A stretch of DNA of 64,000 bases from Aeolococcus sp035552595 (GCA_035552595.1 DASZKZ010000083.1:1-64000), one strand, 5' to 3'; numbered from the stretch's first letter, positions 1 through 9,670 are shown. Numbers and translations are program-made. Notes: generated from the letters alone by a model not told the origin.

Positions 1-4
1 GCGC

Positions 5-76
5 TACCCGCACGGGGAGTCGAACCCCGGTTACCACCTTGAAAGGGTGGTGTCCTGACCGCTAGACGATGCGGGC
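5..76 (-). tRNA. tRNA-Glu (UUC)
   Basis: Read on the minus strand, the segment folds into a full cloverleaf. The 7-bp acceptor stem opens with a G-U pair, the anticodon stem CCACC/GGTGG encloses loop CTTTCAA with anticodon TTC, and the T arm is CGGGG-TTCGACT-CCCCG. Anticodon UUC reads glutamate codons. The 3' CCA is not encoded (GCGC follows the discriminator A), so CCA must be added by nucleotidyltransferase. It lies about 535 bp from gltX, which encodes its cognate synthetase, on the opposite strand. Confidence 0.95.
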
Positions 77-117
77 GCGCGACCTGGAATGTTAGGTGCC
101 GTAGCGGCTGGCTTCCT

Positions 118-123
118 TATACT
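118..123 (+). promoter_or_regulatory. Putative -10 element upstream of the membrane protein/gltX unit
   Basis: The hexamer TATACT is a close match to the sigma-70 -10 consensus. It lies 32 nt before the ATG at 156, leaving room for a leader of about 25 nt that carries a Shine-Dalgarno-like GGAGAG. No convincing -35 was seen. Confidence 0.45.
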
Positions 124-155
124 CGGCGGCGTCGCTGCCACCCTCGGAGAGCCAG

Positions 156-614
156 ATGTCCTTCCGCGAGATCGCCGGCAAGGTGATCGGCTTCGGCATC
201 ACCGCCCTGGCGCTGATCGCCGGTGGAATCCTGGTGCTGCTCGGTCCGCACGCCTACAACGACTACCTGAACGTGGCTCTCGGCGTGATCCTCATCCTCT
301 TCGGACTGGCCGCCGGTGGCTTCGGCACCATGGTGATCGCGCGCGTCATCCTCGACGCTCGTGCCCGCGAGCGTGAGGAGCGCCTCCACGTCACCCCGCG
401 ATCGGGACCGGCCGCCCCGCCCCCGGCCTGGGGGATGGGTGACATCGGCCGGCCGGGCGCGGGCGGGGGCGTGGCCCACGTCAGCGACACCCCGCGCGGG
501 GGTGGCTCGGTGCGGCTCATGAGCGTCACCATCCGCAACTGGGACGGCCCGGTGCTCATCGGTGTGCTCATCGTCTGGACGGTCGTCGCACTGATCATCG
601 CCGCCCCCAGGTGA
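156..614 (+). CDS. Small integral membrane protein of unknown function
   Basis: A 152-residue protein with hydrophobic segments at about residues 9-29, 37-61 and 131-150, and a Gly/Pro-rich, probably disordered linker between the second and third. The ATG is preceded by GGAGAGCCAG, a usable ribosome site. The stop codon TGA overlaps the GTG start of gltX, so the two genes are probably translationally coupled. I do not recognise a family. The coupling to gltX may only reflect compaction. Confidence 0.7.
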   Translation: MSFREIAGKVIGFGITALALIAGGILVLLGPHAYNDYLNVALGVILILFGLAAGGFGTMVIARVILDARAREREERLHVTPRSGPAAPPPAWGMGDIGRPGAGGGVAHVSDTPRGGGSVRLMSVTIRNWDGPVLIGVLIVWTVVALIIAAPR

Positions 615-2053
615 CCGGCGTCGGCCCTCCGATGCGGACGAGGTTCGCTCCCTCTCCGACCGGTCCGCTGCACTTCGGCTCGGTGCGCACCGCGCTCTTC
701 GCGTGGCTGGCGGCGCGGTCCAGCGGGGGCCAGTTCCTGCTCCGCATCGAGGACACCGACCAGGAGCGCTACCTCGAGGACAGCGAGGCGCTGATCATGG
801 AGACTCTGCTCTGGCTGGGCCTGAACTGGGACGAGGGTCCAGAGGTGGGCGGCCCGCACGGGCCGTACATCCAATCTCAGCGCACTCCCATCTATCGCCG
901 CCACGCCGACCTCCTGCTCGAGGCCGGCGCCGCGTACTGGTGCACCTGCACCGCGGAACGCCTCGCGGAGATGCGCGAGAGGCAGCGCGCCGCCCATCAG
1001 CCGACCCGCTACGACCGCTTCTGCCTGAACCGCCAGGAGGAGGTGGCCAGGGAGCGGGCCGCCGGCGCCCCGGCGGTCCTCCGCCAGCTGATCCCCCCGG
1101 GGCGCACCACCTGGGACGACGTGATCCGCGGCGAGATCTCCTTCGACAACGCCGACATCGACGACCAGGTGCTGCTCAAGTCCGACGGCTTCCCCACCTA
1201 TCACCTGGCCGTGGTGGTCGACGACCACCTCATGGAGATCTCACACGTGATCCGCAGCGACGAATGGATCCCCTCGACACCGAAGCACCTCGGCCTCTAC
1301 TCCGCGCTGGAATGGACGCCGCCGCGATTCGCGCACGTCCCACCGGTGCTCGGAGAGGACCGTCAGAAGTTGAGCAAGCGCCACGGCGCGCGCAACGTCC
1401 TCGAGTACGGCGAGCTGGGCTACCTGGCGCCGGCGATCGTCAACGCCATGGCTCTGCTGGGCTGGTCGTCCGGCACCGCGGAGGAGGTGTTCACGCCGAC
1501 GGAGCTGGTGCAGCGCTTCTCGCTCGACCGCGTCCACGACTCGGCGGCGGTCTTCGATCCCAAGCGGCTCGACTCCCTCAACGGCCAGCACATCCGCCGT
1601 CTTCCCGTCGAGGAGCTGGTCGAGTTGCTCGAGTTCTGGCTGCCCGGGACCAGCAAGGAGACCCGTCGCAAGCTGGTGCCGCTGCTCCAGGAGCGCATGG
1701 TGGTGATGCGCGACGCCAGCGTGCTCGCGGCTCCACTTCTGGGTGACGCTCCCTGGGACGACGACGTCGTGTTCCCACCGCGCAAGGTCGACGCCGACAC
1801 CGCCATCGAGCTCCTCGACGCCGCCTCCGCCGAGGTCGAGGCCGGCGGGCTCGCCGACGTCACCGCCATGCGCGAACGGCTCACCGCCCTGGTGGAGGCG
1901 CGCGGGGTCAAGGCCCGTGACGCCTTCCGGGTGCTCTACATCGCCATCCTCGGCCGCGCCCAGGGCGTGCCCGTGTTCGACGCCATGGCCTTCATCGGCC
2001 CCGACGTGTCGGTACGACGGCTCCGCGCCGCCCGCGCCCGGCTCGAGCTGTAG
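611..2053 (+). CDS. gltX: Glutamate--tRNA ligase
   Basis: Class I aminoacyl-tRNA synthetase that charges tRNA-Glu in the cytoplasm. The N-terminus shows the family signature RFAPSPTG followed by the HIGH-like motif HFGS (residues 21-24). The KMSKS motif appears as KLSKR (residues 253-257). The 480-aa length is normal for bacterial GluRS. The GTG at 611 overlaps the upstream stop; an in-frame ATG at 632 would give a start closer to the usual family start and is an alternative. Its 3' end faces thiE with 8 bp between stops. Confidence 0.97.
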   Translation: MTGVGPPMRTRFAPSPTGPLHFGSVRTALFAWLAARSSGGQFLLRIEDTDQERYLEDSEALIMETLLWLGLNWDEGPEVGGPHGPYIQSQRTPIYRRHADLLLEAGAAYWCTCTAERLAEMRERQRAAHQPTRYDRFCLNRQEEVARERAAGAPAVLRQLIPPGRTTWDDVIRGEISFDNADIDDQVLLKSDGFPTYHLAVVVDDHLMEISHVIRSDEWIPSTPKHLGLYSALEWTPPRFAHVPPVLGEDRQKLSKRHGARNVLEYGELGYLAPAIVNAMALLGWSSGTAEEVFTPTELVQRFSLDRVHDSAAVFDPKRLDSLNGQHIRRLPVEELVELLEFWLPGTSKETRRKLVPLLQERMVVMRDASVLAAPLLGDAPWDDDVVFPPRKVDADTAIELLDAASAEVEAGGLADVTAMRERLTALVEARGVKARDAFRVLYIAILGRAQGVPVFDAMAFIGPDVSVRRLRAARARLEL

Positions 2054-2061
2054 CCGCCGGC

Positions 2062-2631
2062 TCAGGTGCGCGCTGTCACCCGCAGCGCCGCGTCGACCGC
2101 CGCGCGCAAGCCGGCCGCGTCCTGCGCCGCCCGCACCACCGCGACGCCGGCGGCGCCGGCCTCGATGCACGACCCGGCATTGCCCGCGTCGATACCTCCG
2201 ATGGCCACCACGGGGATGCGCGCAGCCGCACAGATCGCCGCCAGGCCGGCCACCCCGATGGGCGCCGCCGCGTCGCTCTTGGTGGGCGTGGCCCAGACCG
2301 GGCCCGCTCCCAGATAGGCGGCGCCGAGCGTCTGCGCGTCCTCGGCCTCGTCGACGGTGGCGACGCTGATGCCCAGGACCAGGCCCGCGGCCAGCGCTCG
2401 GTGCGCCCCGCCGTCGCTCTGGCCAAGGTGCACCCCGTCCGCGCCGCAGCGCAGCGCCGCCTCGACGTCGTCGTTGATGACAAGCATGGCCGGAAGATGA
2501 CGGAGGCCGCGGCCCAGGTCGGCGCGCGCCGCTGTGCTCACCCCCTTGAGGCGCACCTGCAGCACGGTGGCGCCCCCGGCCACCGCGCTCTCCGCAGCCT
2601 GGACGCTGTCGACCAGCGCGTGCACCCTCAC
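2062..2631 (-). CDS. thiE: Thiamine phosphate synthase
   Basis: Joins HMP-pyrophosphate and thiazole phosphate to thiamine phosphate in a TIM-barrel active site. Visible family motifs are QVRLKG near residue 25, the GADGVHLGQ segment, GPVWATPTK and AIGGI near the C-terminus. At 189 aa it is somewhat short (about 210 is usual) because the N-terminus begins directly at the first beta strand. The GTG start overlaps the TGA stop of thiM (GTGA). It is the last gene of the thiD-thiM-thiE operon. Confidence 0.95.
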   Translation of the reverse strand: MRVHALVDSVQAAESAVAGGATVLQVRLKGVSTAARADLGRGLRHLPAMLVINDDVEAALRCGADGVHLGQSDGGAHRALAAGLVLGISVATVDEAEDAQTLGAAYLGAGPVWATPTKSDAAAPIGVAGLAAICAAARIPVVAIGGIDAGNAGSCIEAGAAGVAVVRAAQDAAGLRAAVDAALRVTART

Positions 2632-3443
2632 CCGAGCGTGACCCGGGCGCGCGAGTCGATCGTCTCCGGCAAGAGCGCGTAGAGGGCGTCGTAGAGGCCC
2701 ACGTGGAAGCTTCCCGGCCCGCGGCTCTGGGTGGCGGCGTCCTCGCCGGCGACGCCCAGCGCCACCAGCGCCTCCACCGCAGCGCGGAGTGGAGCGCCGT
2801 GGTTGACGGCGGCGAAACAGCCGGCCAGGGCGCTGGCGATGCAGCCGGTGCCGGTGACCGTGGCCAGCATGGGGTGGCCGTTGGCGACGCGCAGCGTGGT
2901 GGTGCCGTCACTGACGGCGTCGACCGCTCCGGTGACGGCCACCACGCAGCGCAGCTTGCGGGCGGCCATGCTCGCCAGCTCAGCGGCGTCCTGGCCAGTG
3001 CCCATCGACTCCACGCCGCGGATCTGGGCGCTCTGCCCGGCGATGCTGGCGACCTCCGCCGCGTTGCCGCGCACAATCGCGATGTCCAGCTCGTCGAGGA
3101 TGCGCTCCGCGCTGCGGGTGCGCAGCGAGGTCGCTCCCGCGCCCACCGGGTCGAGGACCACGGGCACGCCGGCTCGGTTGGCGGCGTGGCCCGCGAGGAT
3201 CATGGACGCCACCCAATCCAGGGTCAGGGTGCCGATGTTGAGGACCAGCGCCCCGGCCACCGAAGCCATCTCCGCCACCTCCTCGGGGGCGTGCGCCATC
3301 ACCGGCAGCGCGCCGATCGCCAGGGTGGCGTTGGCGGTCTCGTTCATGACCACGAAGTTGGTGATCTGGTGCACCAGAGGGCGCTGCTCGCGGATGCGCT
3401 GCAGCGACGCCCCGGTGCCGATCGGGCTGTCGACGGGTGTCAT
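2628..3443 (-). CDS. thiM: Hydroxyethylthiazole kinase
   Basis: Phosphorylates 4-methyl-5-(2-hydroxyethyl)thiazole for thiamine salvage; ribokinase-like fold. Family motifs seen are HQITNFV near the N-terminus, DPVGAGAT in the middle and GTGCIASAL containing the catalytic Cys region. The ATG at 3443 overlaps the TGA of thiD, giving 271 aa, the usual size; the frame is open further upstream but that part lies inside thiD. Presence of ThiM and ThiD without thiC or thiG nearby points to salvage, although de novo genes could lie elsewhere. Confidence 0.95.
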   Translation of the reverse strand: MTPVDSPIGTGASLQRIREQRPLVHQITNFVVMNETANATLAIGALPVMAHAPEEVAEMASVAGALVLNIGTLTLDWVASMILAGHAANRAGVPVVLDPVGAGATSLRTRSAERILDELDIAIVRGNAAEVASIAGQSAQIRGVESMGTGQDAAELASMAARKLRCVVAVTGAVDAVSDGTTTLRVANGHPMLATVTGTGCIASALAGCFAAVNHGAPLRAAVEALVALGVAGEDAATQSRGPGSFHVGLYDALYALLPETIDSRARVTLG

Positions 3444-4258
3444 GCGCTCCTCCGTGCGGTCAGCACCGGCGCGGGCCGCGCCCGTGTGCGGGTGTCGAGA
3501 ACGTCCACCGGGCCCTCGCCCTCGCCGATGTCGACCAGCCCGGCGGCGACGGCACGCGAGGCCACCTCCGCAGCGGCGCCGGCGGCGTCGGGAAGCGCCC
3601 ACCCCTGACCAAGCAGCGCGGTCAGCGTCGCGGAATGGGTGCACCCGGCGCCGTGGGTGGCGGCGATGTCGTGGCGCGGCACCGGGATCTCGAGATGATC
3701 GGTGCCGTCGAAGAGGTGGTCGACGGCCGGCTCGCCGTGGCCGCCGGTGATGATCACGGCCGCTGCTCCCATCGCGCAGATGCGCTCCGCGAGGTCGTGC
3801 CGCGACCCCCGCGCGCCGGTGAGCAGGCGCGCCTCGGGAAGGTTGGGGGTGACCACGCTGGCGAGCGGGAACAGCCTGCGCACCATCACCTCGACGGCAT
3901 CCTCGCGCAACAGGCGCGCGCCGGAGCTGGCCACCATGACCGGGTCCACCACCAGCGGGACGCGGCGTGCGGCCAGAGCCCCGGCCACCGTCTCGATGAT
4001 CTCGGCGGAGAGGAGCATGCCCGTCTTGGCGGCATCGACACCGATGTCGTCGAAGACAGCGTCCATCTGGGCCACGATGAAGCCCTCGGGGACCGGGTGG
4101 ATGGCCGTGACCTCGCGGGTGTTCTGCGCGGTCAGCGCGACGATCACGGTGCTGCCGTGGCAGCCGGCGGCGGCAAAGGCGCGCAGGTCCGCCTGGATGC
4201 CCGCGCCTCCGCCCGAATCGGACGATGCGATGCTGAGAACGCGAGCGAGGCGACCCAT
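3440..4258 (-). CDS. thiD: Bifunctional hydroxymethylpyrimidine kinase/phosphomethylpyrimidine kinase
   Basis: Carries out two successive phosphorylations of HMP to HMP-PP. The N-terminal motif SSDSGGGAGIQAD matches ThiD, and the C-terminal anion-hole motif is GAGCTHS. At 272 aa it has normal length. It is the first gene of thiD-thiM-thiE, with one-base-level overlaps between all three genes. The ATG lies only a few bases after the 3' edge of a TPP riboswitch whose conserved GUAGGGA tail provides the Shine-Dalgarno-like GGGAG, so thiamine should control translation of the operon. Confidence 0.96.
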   Translation of the reverse strand: MGRLARVLSIASSDSGGGAGIQADLRAFAAAGCHGSTVIVALTAQNTREVTAIHPVPEGFIVAQMDAVFDDIGVDAAKTGMLLSAEIIETVAGALAARRVPLVVDPVMVASSGARLLREDAVEVMVRRLFPLASVVTPNLPEARLLTGARGSRHDLAERICAMGAAAVIITGGHGEPAVDHLFDGTDHLEIPVPRHDIAATHGAGCTHSATLTALLGQGWALPDAAGAAAEVASRAVAAGLVDIGEGEGPVDVLDTRTRARPAPVLTARRSA

Positions 4259-4261
4259 CGG

Positions 4262-4336
4262 AACTCCCTACGCTGGCATGACCCAGATCAGGTTCGCGGG
4301 TGTGATCTCAGCCCCACGCGGGGCACCCCGGTGCCG
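4262..4336 (-). promoter_or_regulatory. TPP riboswitch (THI element) controlling thiDME
   Basis: On the minus strand the conserved THI-box blocks appear in order: GGGGTGCCC, then GGCTGAGA, then ACCCGCGAACCTGATCTGG, then CCAGCGTAGGGA. These are the pyrimidine- and pyrophosphate-sensing arms of the TPP aptamer. The last block sits directly before the thiD start and contains its ribosome site. No U-tract terminator lies between aptamer and start, so translational sequestration is the likely mechanism. Confidence 0.95.
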
Positions 4337-4344
4337 TCAATCTA

Positions 4345-4373
4345 CCACCGCCACCCCCATCGCGGTGGCGTGG
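4345..4373 (-). terminator. Stem-loop after the cNMP-binding gene
   Basis: CCACGCCACC and GGTGGCGGTGG can pair as a GC-rich stem of about 10 bp with one bulge and a loop of about 8 nt, lying 3 bp after the upstream gene's stop and before the TPP riboswitch. There is no run of U after the stem, so it could be a weak or Rho-dependent terminator, or merely an mRNA 3' stabiliser. Confidence 0.4.
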
Positions 4374-4375
4374 GG

Positions 4376-4828
4376 TCAGCCAGCCCTGCTGCCGCTCTTC
4401 TCCGGCTGCGCGCCGTGGGCGACCGAGCGGAAACGGCGGACGATCTCGGGCAGCAGGTTGACGGCGATGATCGGATGGTCGATGAGGAACTGCCGGAAGC
4501 TGCCGTCGCCGAGCGTCAGGCAGCGCAGCCGGGTCGTCGCCTTGATGCTGGCGGTGCGCTCCTTGCCGTCGAGAGCCGCCACCTCGCCGAAGAAATCGCC
4601 GGGACCGAGGTGATGGACGACCTCGCCGTCGACGATCACGTCCGCCTTGCCGTCCAGGATGATGAAGAAGTCCGGCCCGGAGAGCCCTTCGGTGAGGACG
4701 CCGTGGCCCTCGAGGTAGGTCGACTCGTCGAAGCGCTCGGCGGCCTCGCGGATCTGATCCTTGGACAGGCCGGCGAAGAGCGAGCTCTTCTCCAGCGCGG
4801 GGATGACGTTGTCACGCAGTGTGGTCAT
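4376..4828 (-). CDS. Single-domain cyclic nucleotide-binding protein
   Basis: A 150-aa protein made almost entirely of one cNMP-binding fold. The phosphate-binding cassette reads FGEVAALDGKERTAS near residues 85-100, retaining the Glu and Arg that contact the cyclic nucleotide in CRP-family proteins. No helix-turn-helix follows, so it is not a CRP-type transcription factor on its own. The ATG at 4828 is chosen because GGAGGGAG lies 7-8 nt upstream; the frame is open further upstream without a better start. It sits downstream of the primary sigma factor gene. Its partner protein is unknown. Confidence 0.85.
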   Translation of the reverse strand: MTTLRDNVIPALEKSSLFAGLSKDQIREAAERFDESTYLEGHGVLTEGLSGPDFFIILDGKADVIVDGEVVHHLGPGDFFGEVAALDGKERTASIKATTRLRCLTLGDGSFRQFLIDHPIIAVNLLPEIVRRFRSVAHGAQPEKSGSRAG

Positions 4829-4904
4829 GCCAGATCTCCCTCCAGCGGGGCACGTCCCCGGTGCGCCCAGTGTAGACGTCGGTACGGCGCGGGAGGCCGG
4901 TCGC

Positions 4905-6011
<1,107 letters not shown>

Positions 6012-6108
6012 GCTCTCTCCGTTACCGGTCCCAATCCCGCCACCTGGCGTTTCCCTCTCCACGTAGATCCTACGCGCAACCGGCCATTCCGGCGTCGGCT
6101 GTCAGCGT

Positions 6109-6600
6109 TCAGTGACAGCGCTCGTGCTCGAGAAGGCTCTGCTTGGTGGCCAATCCGTAGTAGTACCCGCCCAGGCCGCCGTCGCTGCGGACCACACGAT
6201 GGCAGGGAACGAAGAGGCAGACGGCGTTGCGCGCGCAGGCGGAACCGGCGGCTCGCACCGCCCGGGGCGCACCGGCGCGCGCGGCCAGCTCGCTGTAGCT
6301 GACCGTCGTGCCCGGCGCGATGGTGCGCATCTCCCGCCACACGGCGGTGTGGAAGGGGCCGCCCTGCTGGCGCACGTCGACGCGGTCGAGGGCATGCACG
6401 TCGCCGCCGAAATAGTCGCGCAGCGCTGAGGCCGCGGTGGTTTCCCGGCGCTCCACGCGCTCGCCGCGCAGCGACGCGGGCAGGCGATCGCGCAGCTCGT
6501 CGATGTCGTCTCCGAACGCGGCGACATGGAGGCAGTCGGCGGTGCCGAGCAGCGACATCTGCCCGAGCGGGGTGGCGACGGTGGTGGCGAAGAGGGTCAT
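6109..6600 (-). CDS. ogt: Methylated-DNA--protein-cysteine methyltransferase
   Basis: Suicide enzyme that moves the methyl group from O6-methylguanine onto its own cysteine. The active-site motif PCHRV is present with the acceptor at Cys133, followed by GGLGGYYYGL. At 163 aa it has normal Ogt length. The ATG at 6600 overlaps the TGA of the upstream ada-alkA gene (ATGA), so the two alkylation-repair enzymes should be co-translated. Confidence 0.95.
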   Translation of the reverse strand: MTLFATTVATPLGQMSLLGTADCLHVAAFGDDIDELRDRLPASLRGERVERRETTAASALRDYFGGDVHALDRVDVRQQGGPFHTAVWREMRTIAPGTTVSYSELAARAGAPRAVRAAGSACARNAVCLFVPCHRVVRSDGGLGGYYYGLATKQSLLEHERCH

Positions 6601-8054
6601 GTGTGTGTCTCCATGGTGGTGGGCTGCTGCCAGAGATGGACTGTCGCGTAGGCGCGCCACGGTCGCCAGCGCTCGGCACGGGCGCTCAGCTCGCGGGCGC
6701 CTCCGCCCCCGGCGCGCGCGAAGGCATGGCCGAGACCGAGGTCACCGGCGGGGAACGCGTCGGGATCACGCAGCCCGCGCAGGGCGACGTACGTCGCCGT
6801 CCACTCGCCGATGCCGCGGATGGACAGCAGCGCCGCCCGGGCCGCGCCACCGTCAGCGCCGGGGCCGAGGTCGACCTCCCCCGCCGCCAGCGCGGTGGTG
6901 AGCCGGCGCAGCGTGGCGGCGCGCTCCCCGGTGAGCCCGAGCCCATCGAGGTCGGCCTCGGCGATCAGCGTCGCCGACGGGAAGAGCCGGTCGACGTTGT
7001 GGCGGGGATGGCGCAGCGGTGTGCCCAGCTGCTCGGTGAGCCGGGCGGCCAGCGCGGTGGCCCGAGCCACCGACACCTGCTGGCCGAGAACGGCGCGGAC
7101 AGCGATCTCCTCGGCGTCCGCGCAGCCGGGCACGCGCAGGCCCGGCCGGGCCGAGACCAGCGGCGTCAGCAGCGGATCGGCGCAGAGCACGGCGGCGATC
7201 GACCCCGGATCGGCGTCGACATCGAAGAGGCGACGGCAGCGATCCACGGCCGCGCCCAGGTCGCGGACGTCGTCGAGCCACAGCCGCACCAGCAGCTGCG
7301 TGGACTGGGGCTCGAGCTCGACCACCGCCGCTCCGTGGGGCAGCGAGAGGGCGCGAGTCAGCGTGGTGGCGGTGCAGACCTCGACGCCGCGGACGGCCCG
7401 CGCCGCGAAGAACGCCAGCAGGGCGGCCCCGTCGAAGGGCGGCCGGACCCCGAGGCGGAGAACGATGGCGCCCTCCCCGTCGTGCCCGGAGGCGCCGCGA
7501 CGGCGCAGCTCGGTCGGGGGGCGGCCGGTGCCCGACCTCACCTCGCTGTTGAACTGGCGCAGTGATGCGTACCCGGCGCTGAAGGCGACGTCGGTGATGG
7601 GCATCCCCGTCTGCTCGATGAGGGTGCGCGCGGTCTGCAGACGGCGCATCCGCGCCAGCGTCAGCGGTCCCGCCCCGACCGTCCCCGAGAGGACGCGGTG
7701 GAGATGTCGCTCGCTGACCTGGAGACGGCGGGCCACGGCCGCCACCCCGGCCCCGCCATCCGCCGCTCCCGAGGCGATCAGGCGCAGGGCACGGTCGGCG
7801 AGGCGATCGCCGGCGGCGGGCTGCAGCGAGCCCGGGGCGAGGTGGGGACGGCAGCGCAGGCAGGCTCGGAAGCCCGCGGCCTCGGCGGCGGCGGCCGTGG
7901 CGTAGAAGCGCACGTTGGCGCTCTTCGGCGTCTGCGCCGGGCAGACCGGGCGGCAGTAGATTCCCGTGCTGGTGACCGCCGTGAAGAACCTGCCGTCGAA
8001 GCGGGCGTCGCGGCTGGTGATCGCCCGGTAACAGGCCTGGAAGTCGTCGTGCAT
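6597..8054 (-). CDS. Ada-type methylphosphotriester sensor / AraC regulator fused to AlkA 3-methyladenine DNA glycosylase
   Basis: A three-part repair protein. Residues 1-75 form the Ada zinc domain with Cys34, Cys38, Cys65 and Cys68, equivalent to the E. coli Ada cluster; Cys34 would be the methyl acceptor. Residues about 85-175 are an AraC-type double HTH. Residues about 190-485 are the AlkA domain, with a helix-hairpin-helix (SIRGIGEWTA) and catalytic Asp438 in AGDLGL. The fusion couples alkylation sensing, activation and excision in one polypeptide. It probably autoregulates itself and ogt. The start lies close to a CATGCT hexamer, so the mRNA may have little leader. Confidence 0.95.
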   Translation of the reverse strand: MHDDFQACYRAITSRDARFDGRFFTAVTSTGIYCRPVCPAQTPKSANVRFYATAAAAEAAGFRACLRCRPHLAPGSLQPAAGDRLADRALRLIASGAADGGAGVAAVARRLQVSERHLHRVLSGTVGAGPLTLARMRRLQTARTLIEQTGMPITDVAFSAGYASLRQFNSEVRSGTGRPPTELRRRGASGHDGEGAIVLRLGVRPPFDGAALLAFFAARAVRGVEVCTATTLTRALSLPHGAAVVELEPQSTQLLVRLWLDDVRDLGAAVDRCRRLFDVDADPGSIAAVLCADPLLTPLVSARPGLRVPGCADAEEIAVRAVLGQQVSVARATALAARLTEQLGTPLRHPRHNVDRLFPSATLIAEADLDGLGLTGERAATLRRLTTALAAGEVDLGPGADGGAARAALLSIRGIGEWTATYVALRGLRDPDAFPAGDLGLGHAFARAGGGGARELSARAERWRPWRAYATVHLWQQPTTMETHT

Positions 8055-8112
8055 GAGCGCAGCATGGCGGCCCGCTGGTGGCGTCCGCTGGCGGTTTTCG
8101 GACCAACCGTGG

Positions 8113-9078
8113 TCAGATGGTGAGGACGACCTTGCCGGTGGCGCGGCGCTCGTCGATGAGGCGCAGGGCTGCGACCGCGTCGTCGAGGGCGAAGCTGGCT
8201 CCCACCACCGGCGCGACCAGGCCGCTCTCGATCATCGGTGCGAGCCCGTCGGCGGTGGTGGCGAAGAGACCGGGGTCGTCGCGCAACCATGCCCCCCAGG
8301 CGGCACCGACAACGGAGATGTTGCGCAGCAGCAGGCGATTGGCCGCCACCGTGGGGATCCGCCCCTCCGTGAACCCGACCACCACCAGGCGCCCGCCGGG
8401 AGCCAGGCAGCGCAGGCTCTCGTCGAAGCGGTCGCCGCCGACGGGGTCGACGATGGCGTCGGCGCCCCGTCCCTCGTTGAGCGCGCGGAGCGCGGCAGGC
8501 CAGTCACCGTCGGTGACGACCACCGCCTGAGCCCCGGCGCGGTGGGCGATCTCCGCCTTCTCGGGGCTGCTGGTCACGGCCACGACCTCGGCGCCGAGGG
8601 CTCGCGCCACCTGGAGGAAGGCTGTGCCCAGACCACCCGCGGCGCCGTGCACCACCACCGTCTCACCGGGCCGCAGGCCGGCGCGTCGGGTCAGGGCGAA
8701 GTGCGCCGTGTGGTAGTTGAGGATGAAGCCGCCACCCTGCTCGAAGCTGAACTGCGCCGGCAGCGGCCGGGTCAGGGCGGCGGGGGCCACGGCGATCTCC
8801 GCGAAGCCTCCGAGCATGGTGACCGCCATGACCCGGTCACCGGCCGCGAACCCGCTCTGCTCCGGCGCGTCACGCACCGTCCCGGCCACCTCCACGCCGG
8901 GGACGAAGGGCAGATCCGGCTTCATCTGGTAGAGCCCGCGGCTCATCAGGACCTCGGGAAAGCTGACCCCGGCCGCCGCCACATCGATGAGCACCTGGCC
9001 GTCACCCCGGGGCGCGGGCACCTCGGCGGGGCGCAGCCCCTCGGGGCCGTCGAGCGATTCGAACCGTTGCGCGCGCAT
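8113..9078 (-). CDS. Zinc-independent NADPH:quinone oxidoreductase (MDR family)
   Basis: Medium-chain dehydrogenase/reductase without the catalytic zinc cysteines. A GroES-like N-terminal half contains the FVPGVEVAGTV stretch; the Rossmann part carries the nucleotide motif GAAGGLGTA. The length of 321 aa from the ATG at 9078 is normal for the quinone reductase/crotonyl reductase group; an upstream GTG at 9096 would add six residues. The substrate cannot be told from sequence. It stands alone between the ada-alkA operon and a lipoprotein gene. Confidence 0.88.
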   Translation of the reverse strand: MRAQRFESLDGPEGLRPAEVPAPRGDGQVLIDVAAAGVSFPEVLMSRGLYQMKPDLPFVPGVEVAGTVRDAPEQSGFAAGDRVMAVTMLGGFAEIAVAPAALTRPLPAQFSFEQGGGFILNYHTAHFALTRRAGLRPGETVVVHGAAGGLGTAFLQVARALGAEVVAVTSSPEKAEIAHRAGAQAVVVTDGDWPAALRALNEGRGADAIVDPVGGDRFDESLRCLAPGGRLVVVGFTEGRIPTVAANRLLLRNISVVGAAWGAWLRDDPGLFATTADGLAPMIESGLVAPVVGASFALDDAVAALRLIDERRATGKVVLTI

Positions 9079-9112
9079 CGGCGGGGATGATCGCACGCGG
9101 CGCCGGGCTGCC

Positions 9113-9670
9113 TCAGCCCGGCGAATAGCTGATCACCGTGCCCGCGGCGCTGGTCAGGACCAGCGCGGTCCGCGGGGTGCAGAGGTAGGCGTCATTGGCG
9201 GACCCCGGGTGCTGGCTCTGCACCGGGCTGCCGTTCCGGTACAGGGTGACGGTGACGCTGTTGGGCCGGTCGAGCGCGATGGTGACCTTGCCCGCTGCGC
9301 TGGTGATGGTGCCGGTGCCGCTGCCCGTCTGGGCGAGCTCGTAGGTGGTGCCGTCGAGCGCGGCTCCGGTGACCGGAGCGGTGGCGCTGTCGTCGCTGTG
9401 GACGGCTCCCGTGGCGGCGACGGTGAGCACCTCGCCGGCTCCGCCGCGCAGGGCCACGCCGGCCCCCCCGACGGTGAGCCTGCCGCTGATGGCGACGCTC
9501 TTCCACGTGCCCACCAGGCACGGGTCCAACCCCGATGGCCCGTTGACCACCGCCGTCGCGGTGGGGCTGGGAGTGGCGAGGGCCACCGCTGTGGGCGCCG
9601 TCGAGCCACAGGCGCAGACGGCGAATGCCAGCGCCGCGCCGGCGATCCGCGTGGCCCTGGGTCGCGCCAT
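9113..9670 (-). CDS. Predicted secreted lipoprotein of unknown function
   Basis: Begins with Arg residues and a hydrophobic stretch (AGAALAFAVCACGS) that ends in a lipobox-like Cys near residue 19-21. A Thr/Ala/Pro-rich linker and a Gly/Thr/Val-rich beta-type domain follow. GGAGG lies about 9 nt before the ATG at 9670. The probable location is the outer face of the cytoplasmic membrane. No family is recognised. Confidence 0.7.
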   Translation of the reverse strand: MARPRATRIAGAALAFAVCACGSTAPTAVALATPSPTATAVVNGPSGLDPCLVGTWKSVAISGRLTVGGAGVALRGGAGEVLTVAATGAVHSDDSATAPVTGAALDGTTYELAQTGSGTGTITSAAGKVTIALDRPNSVTVTLYRNGSPVQSQHPGSANDAYLCTPRTALVLTSAAGTVISYSPG

